Shown here in pieces: positions 12,069-23,700 of a stretch of 64,000 nucleotides of DNA. Numbering within the stretch: the first letter of the stretch is position 1; each line of letters begins with the position of its first letter. Under the pieces are notes generated by a model that was not told where the DNA came from, made no database searches, and saw only the letters and a program-made list of their open reading frames with translations. The position numbers were made by a program, and so were the translations under genes. Source of the stretch: Apostichopus japonicus (lineage: Eukaryota; Echinodermata; Holothuroidea; Aspidochirotida; Stichopodidae); the NCBI RefSeq assembly GCF_037975245.1, contig NC_092562.1, forward strand, positions 14,844,521-14,908,520, read 5' to 3'.

Positions 12069-13955
12069 TGCAAACAAGTTCTGGGTTGAAGGGACACCAA
12101 AAAATTAAAGAGGGGCACCAACAATTTAAGGAGGGGGCACAATATTTGTGTCCTGTATTTTTTCTAAACATTTAGTCTTCAGAGGAGGGAGGGGGCATGG
12201 CCCCCTGTTCATTTGGCCTGGCTGTGGGCCTTAATTTCCATCTACTGTTGGTTAGGAGAAATCTATTATTATGAGAATTCAACTTTTTTTTGCAGTGAAC
12301 ATATACATATACTAGAGATAATAATTCTATTTAAGTACAATTTTAAAAGGCTTGACATTTGATTCATCAGGTCCTCTAACATTTTCAAACAATAAAAGCA
12401 CCAAAGCCACATTAATGTTGACACATGATGCGCTCCATAGAAAGTAAAACCTCATGTCCAGCAAAGATGGATAATAAAAATGATATAATGTGTTAACTAA
12501 AACTTCATGTAAACTTCTGTAACAATTTATGGATATTTGCTGTATCTGTACAGTTCAATGATGTGGGGATTCCATATCAATTATCTACCTTTTCAGCACT
12601 GATTAATAAAGACAATTGTTCAAATAATCGTTAAAATGAAAAAGCGTTTATCGGCTGACGAGATTTCTTGTCCTCTAAAGCAGCTTTTGATTTTGGCAAT
12701 TTTTTTTTCTCAAAGAATTGATTCTAACGTTATGAAACGATGACAAATTACAAATAAATATGAACTATACAGACTTGCTATTCTTTTTTCTTGAAGTTTA
12801 TATATAAAAGTTCTTTGCAACAACATTAAAAGTCAAAATTATTCATCAATTCAATTCATCTGGTGATGAAATTCTAGAAGGGTCTTCTTTTTTGGTTTTT
12901 TTGGTTTCATTTGCAAACTTCATGATGCATTAAACACCCTCTAAGAATTGATCTAAAACTTAATATAAAACTTGCTGGACATTGTTGGCTAACTGCAAGA
13001 GAGAGAGAAAGAGCGAAGGGGGGGTGGGGAGGAGAAAGAAGAAATAGCTTTAAAAAGGCAACTGTTCCTTATTGTTTTCAAGATAAGGATGCTACAGGGA
13101 GAGGAAGAGGTACGACCAAGGTCTTCAATATTTGTCATAGTTCTCAATAATTTGCCGTCAGTCATTTTTATCACCTTTCATTATAACTTTGCAAGAATCC
13201 ATTTTCTATCTACGGACTGCTCAAGGGAAATTTATGGAGAAATAATTGACACGGAAGTTTCATTGGTAACAATAAAGCGTACGGAATTTGCGGAGCAACT
13301 TTTTGTGAGGTTTTTCAAATTTTTTAAAAATTTATCATAAAAAAATAAGTGAAGATACTGTGGACAAAATCTTGATATTTTTGTAGTATGACAGGAAAGG
13401 CCGTTGAGAAAATTTTGCTTTTCGTACAAATAATATGCAAATTGTTTTTACACTCCCTATTAATTATCTCTCTTGTTTTGAATAATTTAAATGAATGGAA
13501 TAGTTTGGTGACTATAACTCCAGTCGTAAAGAACTACAGTGCTTTTGAATCAATGCTATGAACAGGCTTGTAATACTCATGTATGATGGATTATATTGAC
13601 AAGTCTAACTTCAAAAATCCAGTCAGAAATCTGACCCTCTGTACCAACTGTTCCTGCATTTAATACTCTCAAAGAAAGCTGGGTACATATTGGCTGTATC
13701 CAAACACAAAATAGATTTATTTAAAAAATAAACCAAGTATTTCCATAATGGAAAAGTGCTGTACAATTATTGTCTTTATTATGAAACTTTGTCAAAATTT
13801 ATCTATTGATGCTTGAAGAACCTACCTATTATTGAAACATTATTTTTATGCCGCCCCCATTTTCTATCAAAAATCCAGTTTATAAGGATCTTGAGACCAA
13901 CACTCGTGCTACAAATTTATCATGAGTCATTATAAATCTGTATTGCATATAATAT
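12069..13955. other. Unannotated stretch; G-rich hairpin at its start
   Basis: At 12100-12140 there are three imperfect GGGGCAC(C/A)A words, and at 12191-12205 the inverted repeat GGGGGC-ATG-GCCCCC. Such G/C hairpins occur near the ends of hAT-like MITEs, but no target duplication could be found, so no element is called. The rest is AT-rich with no recognised gene; the 83-codon frame at 13089-13340 has no motif. Confidence 0.45.
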
Positions 13956-14024
13956 ATACCAAATATGAAGGAATTTAAAAAAAAAAATTATACCAAATAT
14001 GAAGGAATTAAAAAAAAAAAAAAT
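13956..14024. repeat. Two-copy repeat with poly-A tails
   Basis: ATACCAAATATGAAGGAATT occurs at 13956 and again at about 13990, each copy followed by a run of A. Possibly slippage or two nested poly-A-tailed fragments. Confidence 0.8.
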
Positions 14025-15359
14025 TCTCACTCTCTCTTCCTTATATTTATGAAACACTAAGGGCCCATATCCGTCATGTTAACTTGTTAAGAAATTTCTA
14101 TTAAAATGGACAACTAACAAAGTAAGACGCTTTTTCTGTAACCTGTGCCCCATGAAGATGAGTTTTCAGTCAATTTGACAATTTTAGCATCCAGTAATTT
14201 CAGTGCATTTTCTATTCTTCCTCTTTCTCTTTCTTTCTTTGCTAATGTTTTCATAAAGTTGTCCAGGCCTTAGTTTTGTAGTTTTCTATAATGGACCGTT
14301 AAATGTGGCATTTCCGGTTGTAAAGTGCTACAATTATAATTTCTCCATTGAATTATACACATTCCAAGGTCGCTCCAGCACAGGTAAACTGTAGTGTCCT
14401 TACACACCAAATGTTACTGCTAGCTGATGGCTTAGACTTATCGTGACACTATCCACTTTGCCCCCCATGACCAGATGACCATTTAGAGTTTAAGCTAGAA
14501 GATATGAAAAGTTAGCATAGAACTTCTCCGAACTGTATGCCTGCTCTTGTTGGAAATTTCTGTTTCTCTGATGAGTTTCTAATTTAATTAATAACTTCAC
14601 TTAATTTCAATCTAAGTTTTACACTGTCATTATACTTATATATTTTCATTTGTTTGTTATGTTTTTATACAGGAGCTTAGCTAGACTTCTATTTTTTAGA
14701 GCGGCCCAATACTTTTCTAAGTGGGCAGGGGGCAGGGAGGACGTATTTTCTAACAAAAACAAATTCCGACAGTTTTTTGAAGGGGGGGGGGTAGGCTAAG
14801 CCCCTTCCCACATAAAATAATGATGATAACTGAAAAACATGCCAAAAAGTCACCACAATAGGTCCATGTAGATACTTAATTTCCTGACTATGTAATAACC
14901 TGAGCTAGTTTTGTTGAATTTCTTTTCTTAACAGATGGAACTAAGGAGCATACTACCTCAAAAAAGTCTACACATATGTTTAGCCTACTTTTATGAAAGT
15001 TACCTGAACCAAAGTTGTAATTAATTGCTTCCAATTTAAATTATTGTTTCTGTTGTGTCTCATTTTAAATATTAAATGTGTAGACAGTTTAAGGTAAATT
15101 TGTAAGTTCACTTAGCATAATGTGTGAAAAATTTATCAAATCATACATATATCTTTAATATGCAAATCAGCTACAATCATGAATCTATTAACATAACTCT
15201 TAGTATAGCAATATATGAAGCACCCAATTTTTAGGAGGGCAATGTCTTTTTTCTCCCAAACACAGCTTCTTAATTGTCTCTTTAAATGACCAATAAAATG
15301 AAATATTTTAGATATTATTTGAGCTGCGAAGTATTTGAACAAACACCAGGGACTGTAAA
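14025..15359. other. Unannotated stretch with possible MITE remnant
   Basis: At about 14674-14820 the text has CAGGAGCTTAGCTAGAC followed by a G-rich run (14780-14790) and GGCTAAGCCCCTTCCCAC, reminiscent of hAT-type MITE ends, but I cannot find the opposite end or a target duplication. No genes recognised. Confidence 0.4.
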
Positions 15360-15735
15360 GCAAGCCTCATCCATAGCCTCAAGGGTGTGTCGTAATGGCC
15401 CACATCCCCCCTCCCACCACCAACACTATGAGCTGCTGTAGGAACACATTTATATGAATAACATATAGAGAGCTTGGCATGTTGAGATAGATCTTCAGAC
15501 TGCATTCACAGACATAAGGGGATCATAAAGTAGACTCATGAGGTCTAAAGATTGTGTCATAGTGGCCCACTTTTCTAAAGCAAAAAGAAAATTGATACCT
15601 TTTTGCATCCTCAAACAATATGTGTAGCTATCTGAACATATTAACAGTAATGATACTGATAGATCTCCAGGCTAGACATTCAAAGACATTAATGACCCAC
15701 TTTTCTTAAGAGAAAATATCAAAAGTGGCTCTTTA
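15360..15735. repeat. Degenerate tandem repeat, about 3 copies
   Basis: The phrase TGGCCCAC(A/T) or TGACCCAC recurs at about 15396, 15562 and 15692, each preceded by a diverged block containing AGATCT(T/C)CAG and CA(C/A)AGACAT. Spacing is near 130-165 bp. Old, strongly diverged duplications; no coding potential. Confidence 0.55.
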
Positions 15736-16500
15736 GTAAGCTCATTATGACTGTTAATCCACTACCATTATTACGAATTTCCATTTGGGGATCTGCTAAC
15801 TGAAACATTTCTGGGTACTACCAGTATTCTTGACACAATTACTATGTCATTAATTAACTTATTGCTCCCTTTTCCACCTTCAGCATTTTGCACTTGCTCT
15901 CTATATACCTCCTCACCCCCACCCCTCCGCTCCTCAACCACCTCCCCACCCCCTGCCATCCTACCAGACTATTGGAACTAAGTACTTCATGATTTCTGTA
16001 TCTTGAGTCCTATCACTCTACTCACTGCTTGTTCCGTTTCTTTTTCACCTCTCTCCTTCCCCTTCCTGGCCCCCTTACTGGTCCCCATTCCTTTATTAAG
16101 CAGTTCAGAAATTAGCTATGCATTAATTATACATTAATGCAAATCCATGCAATATGAGCTGTAGTTATTTTAGTGATATAGTTACCCTTTTTCTTCAAGC
16201 AATTTGAACATGAAAAAGCCCATAAATACAATTTTTGGCAAAAAAAATGGAAAACCGATATATCTACCAAATTTACGTTGTGGTGTCAATTGGACTGTGA
16301 TAGAGGTGTGAAACTTAACCATATCTGTATGATATCGTTACAAGAGGTAAAGTTTTCCAAATTACCTTTCCTGCATCTCGACTTTCATCACTTTTGTGTG
16401 TTTCGCCCCCTCGTTCTTTTGTCAGAGTTTGGTATATCTATTCGGAGCAAGTTTCTCAAAAGTGTCATTCCGTTCGTGACAAATGGAACCTTTTTCGCAC
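15736..16500. other. Unannotated stretch
   Basis: A C-rich tract at about 15915-15955 produces an artefactual glycine/glutamate-rich minus frame. Near 16126-16145 the words CATTAAT and ATGCAAAT (octamer, POU-type) lie together. No gene recognised. Confidence 0.45.
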
Positions 16501-16830
16501 GAAGATAAAGGAGTTTGTCCTCGACAATGCTTTAATTAACGAGGCCCGATGTTTGCGGTTACCGTGATTGTCACCGTCAGAAATAATTTAAGTGGACAGA
16601 GGCTGCAACGCATCTTTCAAAATTCCCGATCGAATATCACAACAAGTTCGCCAACAGCGACGAAGACTAACATTTTGTTTTGTACGGTCCGAGCTGCAAT
16701 TAACAGGTTGAATTTGTTGAAACCTGTTGTTACCATTCTGTACCGTTACATGTGGCTTTATAAAAGTCCATGTAAAATGCACTGGTCACGGAGCATTGAA
16801 ATTAGCCAAAAACTTCAAGTTTTTTAGATT
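16501..16830. other. Complex non-repetitive block, possible conserved non-coding DNA
   Basis: More balanced composition than the surroundings, with CpGs, a TTAATTAA word and an inverted repeat AACAGGTT (16702-16709) / AACCTGTT (16721-16728). Overlapping open frames on both strands (16549-16827 plus, 16588-16782 minus) match no family. It could be a regulatory element or an unrecognised exon. Confidence 0.25.
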
Positions 16831-17473
16831 GCAAATGTTACATCTTTTGACGATATTATTTTAAATGAAATATTGATTACTGATGAATGATTTTTCTATG
16901 TTTTCAAGCTATAAACTGAAAGCCAATAATTGTATAAGTTAATATGCAAATATCTTGTCTTTAATCCGAATATTTAATATAGTTCATATATAATATCGTG
17001 GAATGAAAATAAAGTTTTGGGTGCTTGCAGTTATATTCACCTTTCTAGTTATAGTACCTTTAGAGTATGTTAAATGTTTTGAATGCTCCTTAAACACACA
17101 TGTCATGAAGGGTGCCAGCTCCTAATGCAACCCTGGACTTTTAGGTAAAATTCCCTTTTTATAAATTTCTTGTGATTGTTGTAGAAAGTGTTCTTGAGGG
17201 CTTTTTCTATAAACAACATTGCTGCCATAGAAAAATTCAGAAGCCATTTTACCTTTGAAAAATATTTTCAGGTTTCCTAATATTGCATTTTTTGCTGCTT
17301 GTGAGCCACTCATTCAATGTTTGTTTTTTTCTTTCCCCAAATTAGGTTAAATCAAACCAAATGTTTCATAGTGTTCAACTATTTTTGATATGTGAAGCAT
17401 TATTTCTATAAAACTGAAGAAAAACAAATGAAATGGTATTGAAATGCTACATAGACTGATAGTAGTTATATGC
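16831..17473. other. Unannotated AT-rich stretch
   Basis: Nothing recognised on either strand beyond short chance frames. Confidence 0.5.
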
Positions 17474-17526
17474 TTTGAAATGCATAACATTTCAAACTTA
17501 AGATTTGAAATGCATAACATTTCAAA
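17474..17526. repeat. Tandem pair of identical 23-bp hairpins
   Basis: TTTGAAATG-CATAA-CATTTCAAA occurs at 17474-17496 and 17504-17526. Each is a perfect 9-bp inverted repeat with a 5-nt loop. Confidence 0.85.
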
Positions 17527-17699
17527 ATAAAGTTTAAGGTCTTCCTTATGTTTAGGTGAATAAAAATATTTTTTGAGCAAGGGTCTTCTTTCAAAAAAGG
17601 GAATGTTTGAAAGAGAAAGGAAAACATTTCTTTTTTCATGGGCAAGGTGTCCAGAGTAGTTTATAAATATGTCTCCAAATTGTGAAATATGGTTCATGT

Positions 17700-17808
17700 A
17701 GCCCACCCCCTCCCCTCCCCTCCCTCCCCTCCCTCCCCTCCCCTCCCCTCCCCTCCCCTCCCCTCTCCCTCTCCCTCCCCCTACCCCCCCCCCCCTCCCC
17801 CCAAAAAA
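17700..17808. repeat. CCCCT-type pyrimidine tract
   Basis: About 100 bp of almost pure C and T in CCCCT/CCCT units, then long C runs. It can form triplex or i-motif DNA and produces the artefactual GRGRGE-rich minus frame of 155 codons at 17347-17814. Confidence 0.95.
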
Positions 17809-18169
17809 ATCCATCTTCTAATTGAGCTTACACAAAGAAGATGGATTATTTTGTGGACTATCACATAATCTTGTCTGTGATCTACCCATCCCTAGGTAAG
17901 AAAGGTCATATTTCATTCACTTACTTGGACAAATATGGATTGACAGTAATAAGCTTCCCGATAATCATCCATTGTTTGGACCATAAATACATAACAATAA
18001 CAATGCGCAAAGAAAAAATCATCACAGTTTACTCCAGTTTTTCTCCCCCCCCCCTAAATAATGAAAATATTGTCATGAAATGTTTTAATCTAATAAGACT
18101 GTTCTTCATTTTTTATGAAGAAAGGGTGAAATTATACTTTAGAAGGAATTTTTCTTTTACATGTTTTGT
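17809..18169. other. Unannotated; start of an unsupported 186-codon frame
   Basis: An open frame of 186 codons runs 17841-18401 on the plus strand. It is hydrophobic and lysine-rich with no recognised domain, and its 3' half lies in a duplicated non-coding repeat (18170-18250, copy at 18828), so I do not call it a gene. Confidence 0.5.
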
Positions 18170-18250
18170 GCTCTTGTTGATCGTCTGGACTATCATAACA
18201 TCCCGAGGCTTCCATACTTTATGGAGTACGATGATCTGTCATGTAATATA
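18170..18250 (+). repeat. Dispersed repeat, copy 1 of 2
   Basis: Aligns to 18828-18906 at an offset of 658 bp: GCTCTTGTTGAT, GTCT(G/A)GAC, AT(C/-)..A(A/G)CAT, GGCTTCC(A/G)TAC and GATCTGTCAT follow in order. Diverged, so old. Confidence 0.65.
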
Positions 18251-18827
18251 CTTCTCTCTGAAATGTTTTTCTTCTTTTGGTCAATGCCCCCAAGCCAATA
18301 TTTCCCTCTGCAATTTGTACCGCCTTTATAAGTCGGTTATATATTTCTTTATGACATTTTCAGATTTCCGACAAGATATACATGCCCCTAATATGACATG
18401 ACATGTCTTTAAGAGAGAAGTTTAGCATTCTCTGTTACAAAAGTAGGACAAAGTCTTTCCATTTTGAAATTATCGGATCGTATTTTAGCAGATCGTTTGA
18501 CTTTTCTCGGTTTCAGATTTTATGCTTTATCTCTTGTTTAGAAAGAAAAATAGTTGAACTTTTGTATTATAACACAAGACATTCTAAGTGTTATGGTGAC
18601 AAAAGTTCTGATAGGAATTAATTTATCTGGTATCGAATAGCAAAGTGGCGGCTTATAAAAGGTAGTAATTGGCTATTCAAATACATCATATGATGGCCAT
18701 AGAAATAACAAAGATACATAGCAATTTTGATACAGAATAGCGTAGCATCTTTCAATATTTCATAATGTAAAACAAAATTTCGTAAACCTGAAGATTAAAG
18801 TTCACAGACTGACTTCTGGACGAAATT
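18251..18827. other. Unannotated AT-rich stretch
   Basis: Lies between the two copies of the 18.2/18.8 kb repeat. No gene recognised; the 72-codon frame at 18403-18621 has no motif. Confidence 0.5.
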
Positions 18828-18906
18828 GCTCTTGTTGATGGTCTAGACGATCGTAGCATTCCCTGGGGCTTCCGTACAGAGGAATAGGCTGATCTGTCAT
18901 TTACTT
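18828..18906 (+). repeat. Dispersed repeat, copy 2 of 2
   Basis: Partner of 18170-18250. Unlike copy 1, this copy is not in a long open frame, which argues against coding constraint on the shared sequence. Confidence 0.65.
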
Positions 18907-20100
18907 TGTATTGATCGATGCCCTAATCCTGCAGTATTTCAAAACTATTTCACAAAAAATGTGAACACTGAAAGATGATTATTTCGATGGTATATGTATG
19001 GGATATGTATAAGTTTTACTACCCGTGAAATGACAAGCAATTTACGTCACTCTTACGTACCTACCAGTTGTGATTCCCTATAATTTTTATAGGTATGGCT
19101 GGCAGTGGCAATTGAATTTGAGAGCCAGTTTGGGCCCTGAGGACCACTATTTATCTGGGCCCTCCTTTGTGCTGGGTCTCCTTTCTGTATTCATCTGTTG
19201 TTTTTCATGTAAAGTATTTTTTTATTTTATTATTTTATTTATTATTTTTTTATTCAAAATGATGTCTATTTTCTATCCTGACGGGGTGTCAATCGCAGCT
19301 GCCCCTATAAAATGGTTAAAATCCCCAATCTGAGATCATCAGATTCATTGTACTGTATGACTTGAACTGATATCAGACTTTCCCGCCTTTTTTTTCTACT
19401 TGTTCATGTTCTTGTTTCGCTTTCTTACGACATATCATGATCAGAGATAGAGTTTATTGAAATTATTACAAAACATGGCACTAACCAAACTAAGCTCAAC
19501 TTTTATACCGCCAAGGATAATTGCTCTTAATACATCGTTAACCCACATTTAATGTTTTGTTTGTTCCCCCTCACATAAAAATCCCCTGTTCTTAAATCTG
19601 CTACTTCCATTTCCCCAATGCTAATCTGTCCTAACGAACCATTCCTGATGAACGTATCATGTTTTGCATTAACGAAAAAAAAGGTGACCAAGAAAACTAC
19701 CACCCACACGACGGGTGGGTGTTAGGTCGTTAAAGATAACTTAAAACAGTTTGTCTTATATTAGTGTGTTGTGTGTTGTTGGCTGTCATGTACTTTTGGG
19801 GTCTCATTTTCCCCATGTTTTTTGTTTTTTTCTCCCTCCTTTTTCTCATCTCGAGTAAAAGTGTGACGATAGAAATGAGCCGTGGTTAATTTCTTAACCA
19901 ACGTTTGATTGGGATGATTTATCATGATGAGATACTTTAAGTCCTGCTTCTTCTTATTTCTAACAAGTGGGCACTTAAAACAATAAATCAGCATTGTACA
20001 AGAGTCCTTAAAAACAGCAGGGGGGGAAGAAACACCTAGCTCTCGTACATTCCCACGATGCAACACACACACTCTCCCTAACTCTCTCTGTCTCTCCCAC
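18907..20100. other. Unannotated stretch
   Basis: Contains T-rich runs near 19215-19255 and 19815-19845. Frames at 19070-19333 (plus) and 19761-20120 (minus, 119 codons, lysine/histidine-rich) match nothing I know. A GGGCCC pair at about 19131 and 19158 may belong to an old element. Confidence 0.45.
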
Positions 20101-20350
20101 AAATACTTCACCAGAGACATGGAGCAATCAACATTAATTCGTCCGATCCTTGGAAGAAGTTTAGCAAATCGCTAATCGGTTTGGAGACTCTGTCTGATCG
20201 TCCTCTTAAAAGGCAAACGCAATATTGCAAAGTGGCGTTTTATGACGGCTTGGACGATTTTCTCCTCTTGTGGCTTTTGATCGTTTAGCCATTAATCACC
20301 CTCGAATAAATAACAGGCAATGGACTTGAACAAACAATTTACCTGCAGCC
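20101..20350. other. Complex block, possible conserved non-coding DNA
   Basis: Non-repetitive, with several homeodomain-type words (ATTAATC at 20293, TTTATGAC at 20237) and CpGs, set in much simpler AT-rich DNA. No open frame of interest. A regulatory role is inference only. Confidence 0.22.
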
Positions 20351-22816
20351 AAAAACCGTCATTGCAGGAATTTAGGACATGAATAACTGGACCAGTCATA
20401 ATGACTACTTCAGAAAGCCAGTTTTTGGTGAAGAGATAAGATGTGAATATTACTACTTTTTTGTGTTGGAGATGGGGAGGGGGGAGGGAGGTGGGGGAAG
20501 GAATTTTAACCTTGCAACGTCCAACTTTTAATTCTTTAAAGCAGCCATTTATTTTCGATTGGAATTGTTACCGAAAACAATCGAGCATTACTCAAAATAA
20601 AGTTTTGTATCAATCAAGCTAACACAACCTAACCTTAATTATTTTCATGAAATGAATGATTATTAGTACTTAATACTGAATGCCAAAAGAAAAAAGTCAC
20701 TTTCAAGGTTGGGACCCTGCAGAAAATGTTTTTAAAAAAATGAAATGTTATCGAAAACGTCTACAATATAGAATGGTCCATCCGTGTTTTGATTACTGCG
20801 GAGCGGCTAATTAGAAACTGCTATCTATCTGTCAATATATACCTTGTGTCCAGAATGATGTTTTGTCTCATAAACAGTTCATTAGCCTATATGTTTAATT
20901 TTAAGTGTATACAAGATGATATTTCTGGAACTTATGAGACAAACTAAACTTGAACACATTTTAAAGAGAGAATGACAAACACTGCGGTTAAATAATATTT
21001 GTGCCACAGAGCTTGTGAAATGGAGGATGTTGATCTGACGACCTGTTGCCAGCTTCATGGCTTGTTTCATTTTTGAAATATGTAAATATTGTAGTTTAAA
21101 TTTTTGCAATTATCTGTGATATGTAGTAGTCATGGACCACATCAATAGTGACTTCTGTTTTTCTTTAAAGTTGATATGGTTGTTATAACCTTAAAAACCG
21201 CTCAAACGTGTGATGGATTGTTGTTATTATAATAATATATTATTGGTATTAGAAATGATCAGTGGCGTTCGACGGCCGATTACAATTGAGGTGAGATGTT
21301 TATCGCATCAGGAAGAGCAATGAAGACACAACAAAAAGCAATATTTGATGCATTGTCCATACATGTATGAAATCACAAAGCCATTGGGCAGTGTAGTAAA
21401 TAACCAACTAAAATGAGTAAAATTCAAAATTTGATATCTCTGCGGTGGAAAGTATTCTGATGTGTTTCATATTTGTTGACCTCATTTAATATCCGTAAGA
21501 ATAATATTGACCGTTATCATTTAGTGATACACTATCACATATCTTTTTCTCGAGGGGGGAAGTGGGGGAGGGCAATGCTTCCCTTCTATCTGTCTATCTT
21601 GAGTTAACAATGATGTGTTGCTTCTACATTATGGTATCTCTCATTAATTTAAATTGTAAAAGTGCGAAGGAAAGATCTGAGGAACGAATGAAGAAGATGT
21701 GAATGTGGAGAGTGCAAATTTTTTTCCCGAAACGTGAAAGCAATTTCCTATTAAATTTGTTGTAATTCATGTATGCGTTGCGCTTTTTGTTTGTTGCTGT
21801 AATAACCATAGACATATATGCCTTACCTGGCGGGAAATAAGATCTAGAGGGCCATTGGATACTTCCACATGAAGCCCCATCATCCATTTCAAACCCCACC
21901 CCACCTACTCCCCCAACTCCCATCCATCACCTTACCTTCTACAACCTGTTTTCCCAGCCAATTAAACATTGAAGGCTGACTCACAGAACATATTTTATCA
22001 GCAGAAATGTTCTTAACGACAAAAAAAATATTGATACTGCAAAGATTTCATTTTTTCCTTCTAAAATATGTTATGGTAGCTTATTTAGAAAGCTTTAGTC
22101 TTTGAGTGTATAAAGACTTGGAGATTGAATAAATCAGAAGTTAATTGGCCGAGAATGTTTGACCTTATATTTACCATGGCATGTTGAATTATGTCCCATT
22201 CAGCTGAAGTGTTGACACAGACTCGGTACATACAAATATACCTCCGAAGAAGAAACATGAATTAACATACAATTATGTGTCAATATTTGGATATTTGTCA
22301 CACTATTGAGACATTTTATCGTTCGGTCCGACATCTGGCGTGATCGGATTTTTTATCCTTCTGTTAGTAAATCCGTCGAATTCTGTTTGTTTATAAATTT
22401 AAAAGTCAAGGAAAAAGCTAAGTGCGCATGAAAAGTGATGTTCTCACGTGTGCGGCGGTCAACAACTCTTTAGCGCCTCAAGGTTTGATTGCAGCCAGTG
22501 TTGAAATTTTAATGTTTCATCCACTTGGTATTTTGATCCAACATTCATGTATTTGAATAATTCAAGGTGTCAAGAATCCTCGAGTGGTCAGCTTAATAAT
22601 TCAAATGCATATAAATTATCCAACCGATAGAAATATGGTCATTAATACAGCAATTGAGCCAATTATTTTGTGCCCTTGCTTCTACTAGTGCCTGAATATT
22701 GCTGTTATTTTGATGCCTCTCTGATGCCCCTTCTCTTGCCTGTGAATCATAGAATATTTGATGTCCCTTTTTCATTGTATTACCCATAGCATATTTTTGT
22801 CATTGTGATATTTAAG
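20351..22816. other. Long unannotated stretch
   Basis: G-rich run at 20470-20500, AT-rich elsewhere. No gene recognised; frames at 20882-21109 and 21624-21923 on the minus strand have no motif. 22320-22520 is CpG-containing and non-repetitive, without further support. Confidence 0.5.
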
Positions 22817-23042
22817 TATGTATGTATGTATTTTAGATCCTTCTGCAAGCAGGAACTTGCGAAGAAGCCATCATTGGCTTATCAAAGCCATAAGCTGACG
22901 AAGTCAGTCTCTTACATTCATATTTAACGTCCATGATTATGAGTTGTCAACAACTCTGTAACTGGACGACATACATTAATCTTGGAGTGACTCGAACTCA
23001 GGACCTTATGATTGAAAGGCACCAATTAACCACTGAGCTAAT
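22817..23042 (-). mobile_element. tRNA-derived SINE, nearly full length
   Basis: Minus-strand copy of the SINE family found also at 24804, 30773, 31108 and 58678. Read 5' to 3' on the minus strand it has a degenerate tRNA-like head (GAGCTCAGTGG-type box A at the right end, TTCGAGTCACTCC box B), a ~130-bp body, the short hairpin TCCTGC..GCAGGA-like and a TACA-repeat tail (here tatgtatgtatgta at the left). The head differs from the others near CACCAATTAACC, where the GGCG of the intact copies is missing. Pol III transcription is inferred from boxes A and B. Confidence 0.88.
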
Positions 23043-23583
23043 CTGACCTAATCTGAGTTAGTATCTCTGCACATCTGATGCCTTCAAATGTTGATCAGAA
23101 GTTATTGTGGTTGTTGCACGATACATTTGTAACTTGCCGAGCATTCTTGCACTTTCTATATATGTAAATTCAGCAGTTATTGATAAGTCCACGTTGTTAA
23201 GTAATGCATATAATTGCCCCTGTAAGAGTGCATTTGAATTGCAATTTATTTTCCAGTACATATCTACATGTTGTAATTTTCTACAAAAAAATAAAATAGG
23301 AATGAATTATTATTCCTTAGAATACAACTATTACAAAATAATGTGTTACAAAATCTGCTATAGGAATACTGAATGCCTTTGAAATCAGTACGATGACATA
23401 ATCCAATATCCAGAATTACACAATATCAAAACCTTACGTTGAGTAAAGGTTTGAAATATTATGAACCATTAGTGATACGTAAACAGTGATTGTATACGTA
23501 CCTCTACATGTACAAAACCCTCAGCCACTAATATAAACTCTGAGAGAACAACCGCTTTCGTACCAAATTTTAAAATTAACTTT
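23043..23583. other. Unannotated AT-rich stretch
   Basis: Only overlapping chance frames (23058-23261 minus, 23107-23382 plus). No recognised gene. Confidence 0.5.
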
Positions 23584-23700
23584 CAATAATTTCTGTGGAA
23601 AAAAAAACATTTAACTTTTTTAAATTTGTTTATAGGTGAAGATCTTTAAATAATTTCTGTGAAAAAAAACATTAAAAAATATGATTTATAGGTGAAGATT
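23584..23700. repeat. Two-copy ~58-bp tandem repeat
   Basis: AATAATTTCTGTG, an A run, ACATT and TTTATAGGTGAAGAT recur at 23586 and 23649. AT-rich, no coding potential. Confidence 0.75.

Noticed and set aside
12100-12230. Possible MITE from the GGGGGC-ATG-GCCCCC hairpin
   Set aside because: No terminal inverted repeats or target duplication could be placed.
14674-14820. Possible hAT-type MITE from the CAGGAGCTTAGC start and G-rich run
   Set aside because: No inverted partner end and no 8-bp duplication found.
17347-17814. 155-codon minus frame with Gly/Arg/Glu-rich start
   Set aside because: The N-terminal part is a translation of the CCCCT tract at 17700-17808, and the rest matches no family.
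17841-18401. 186-codon plus frame, the longest apart from the LINE frame
   Set aside because: No domain is recognised, the composition is typical of AT-rich chance frames, and its 3' half is a repeat that is not open in its second copy at 18828.
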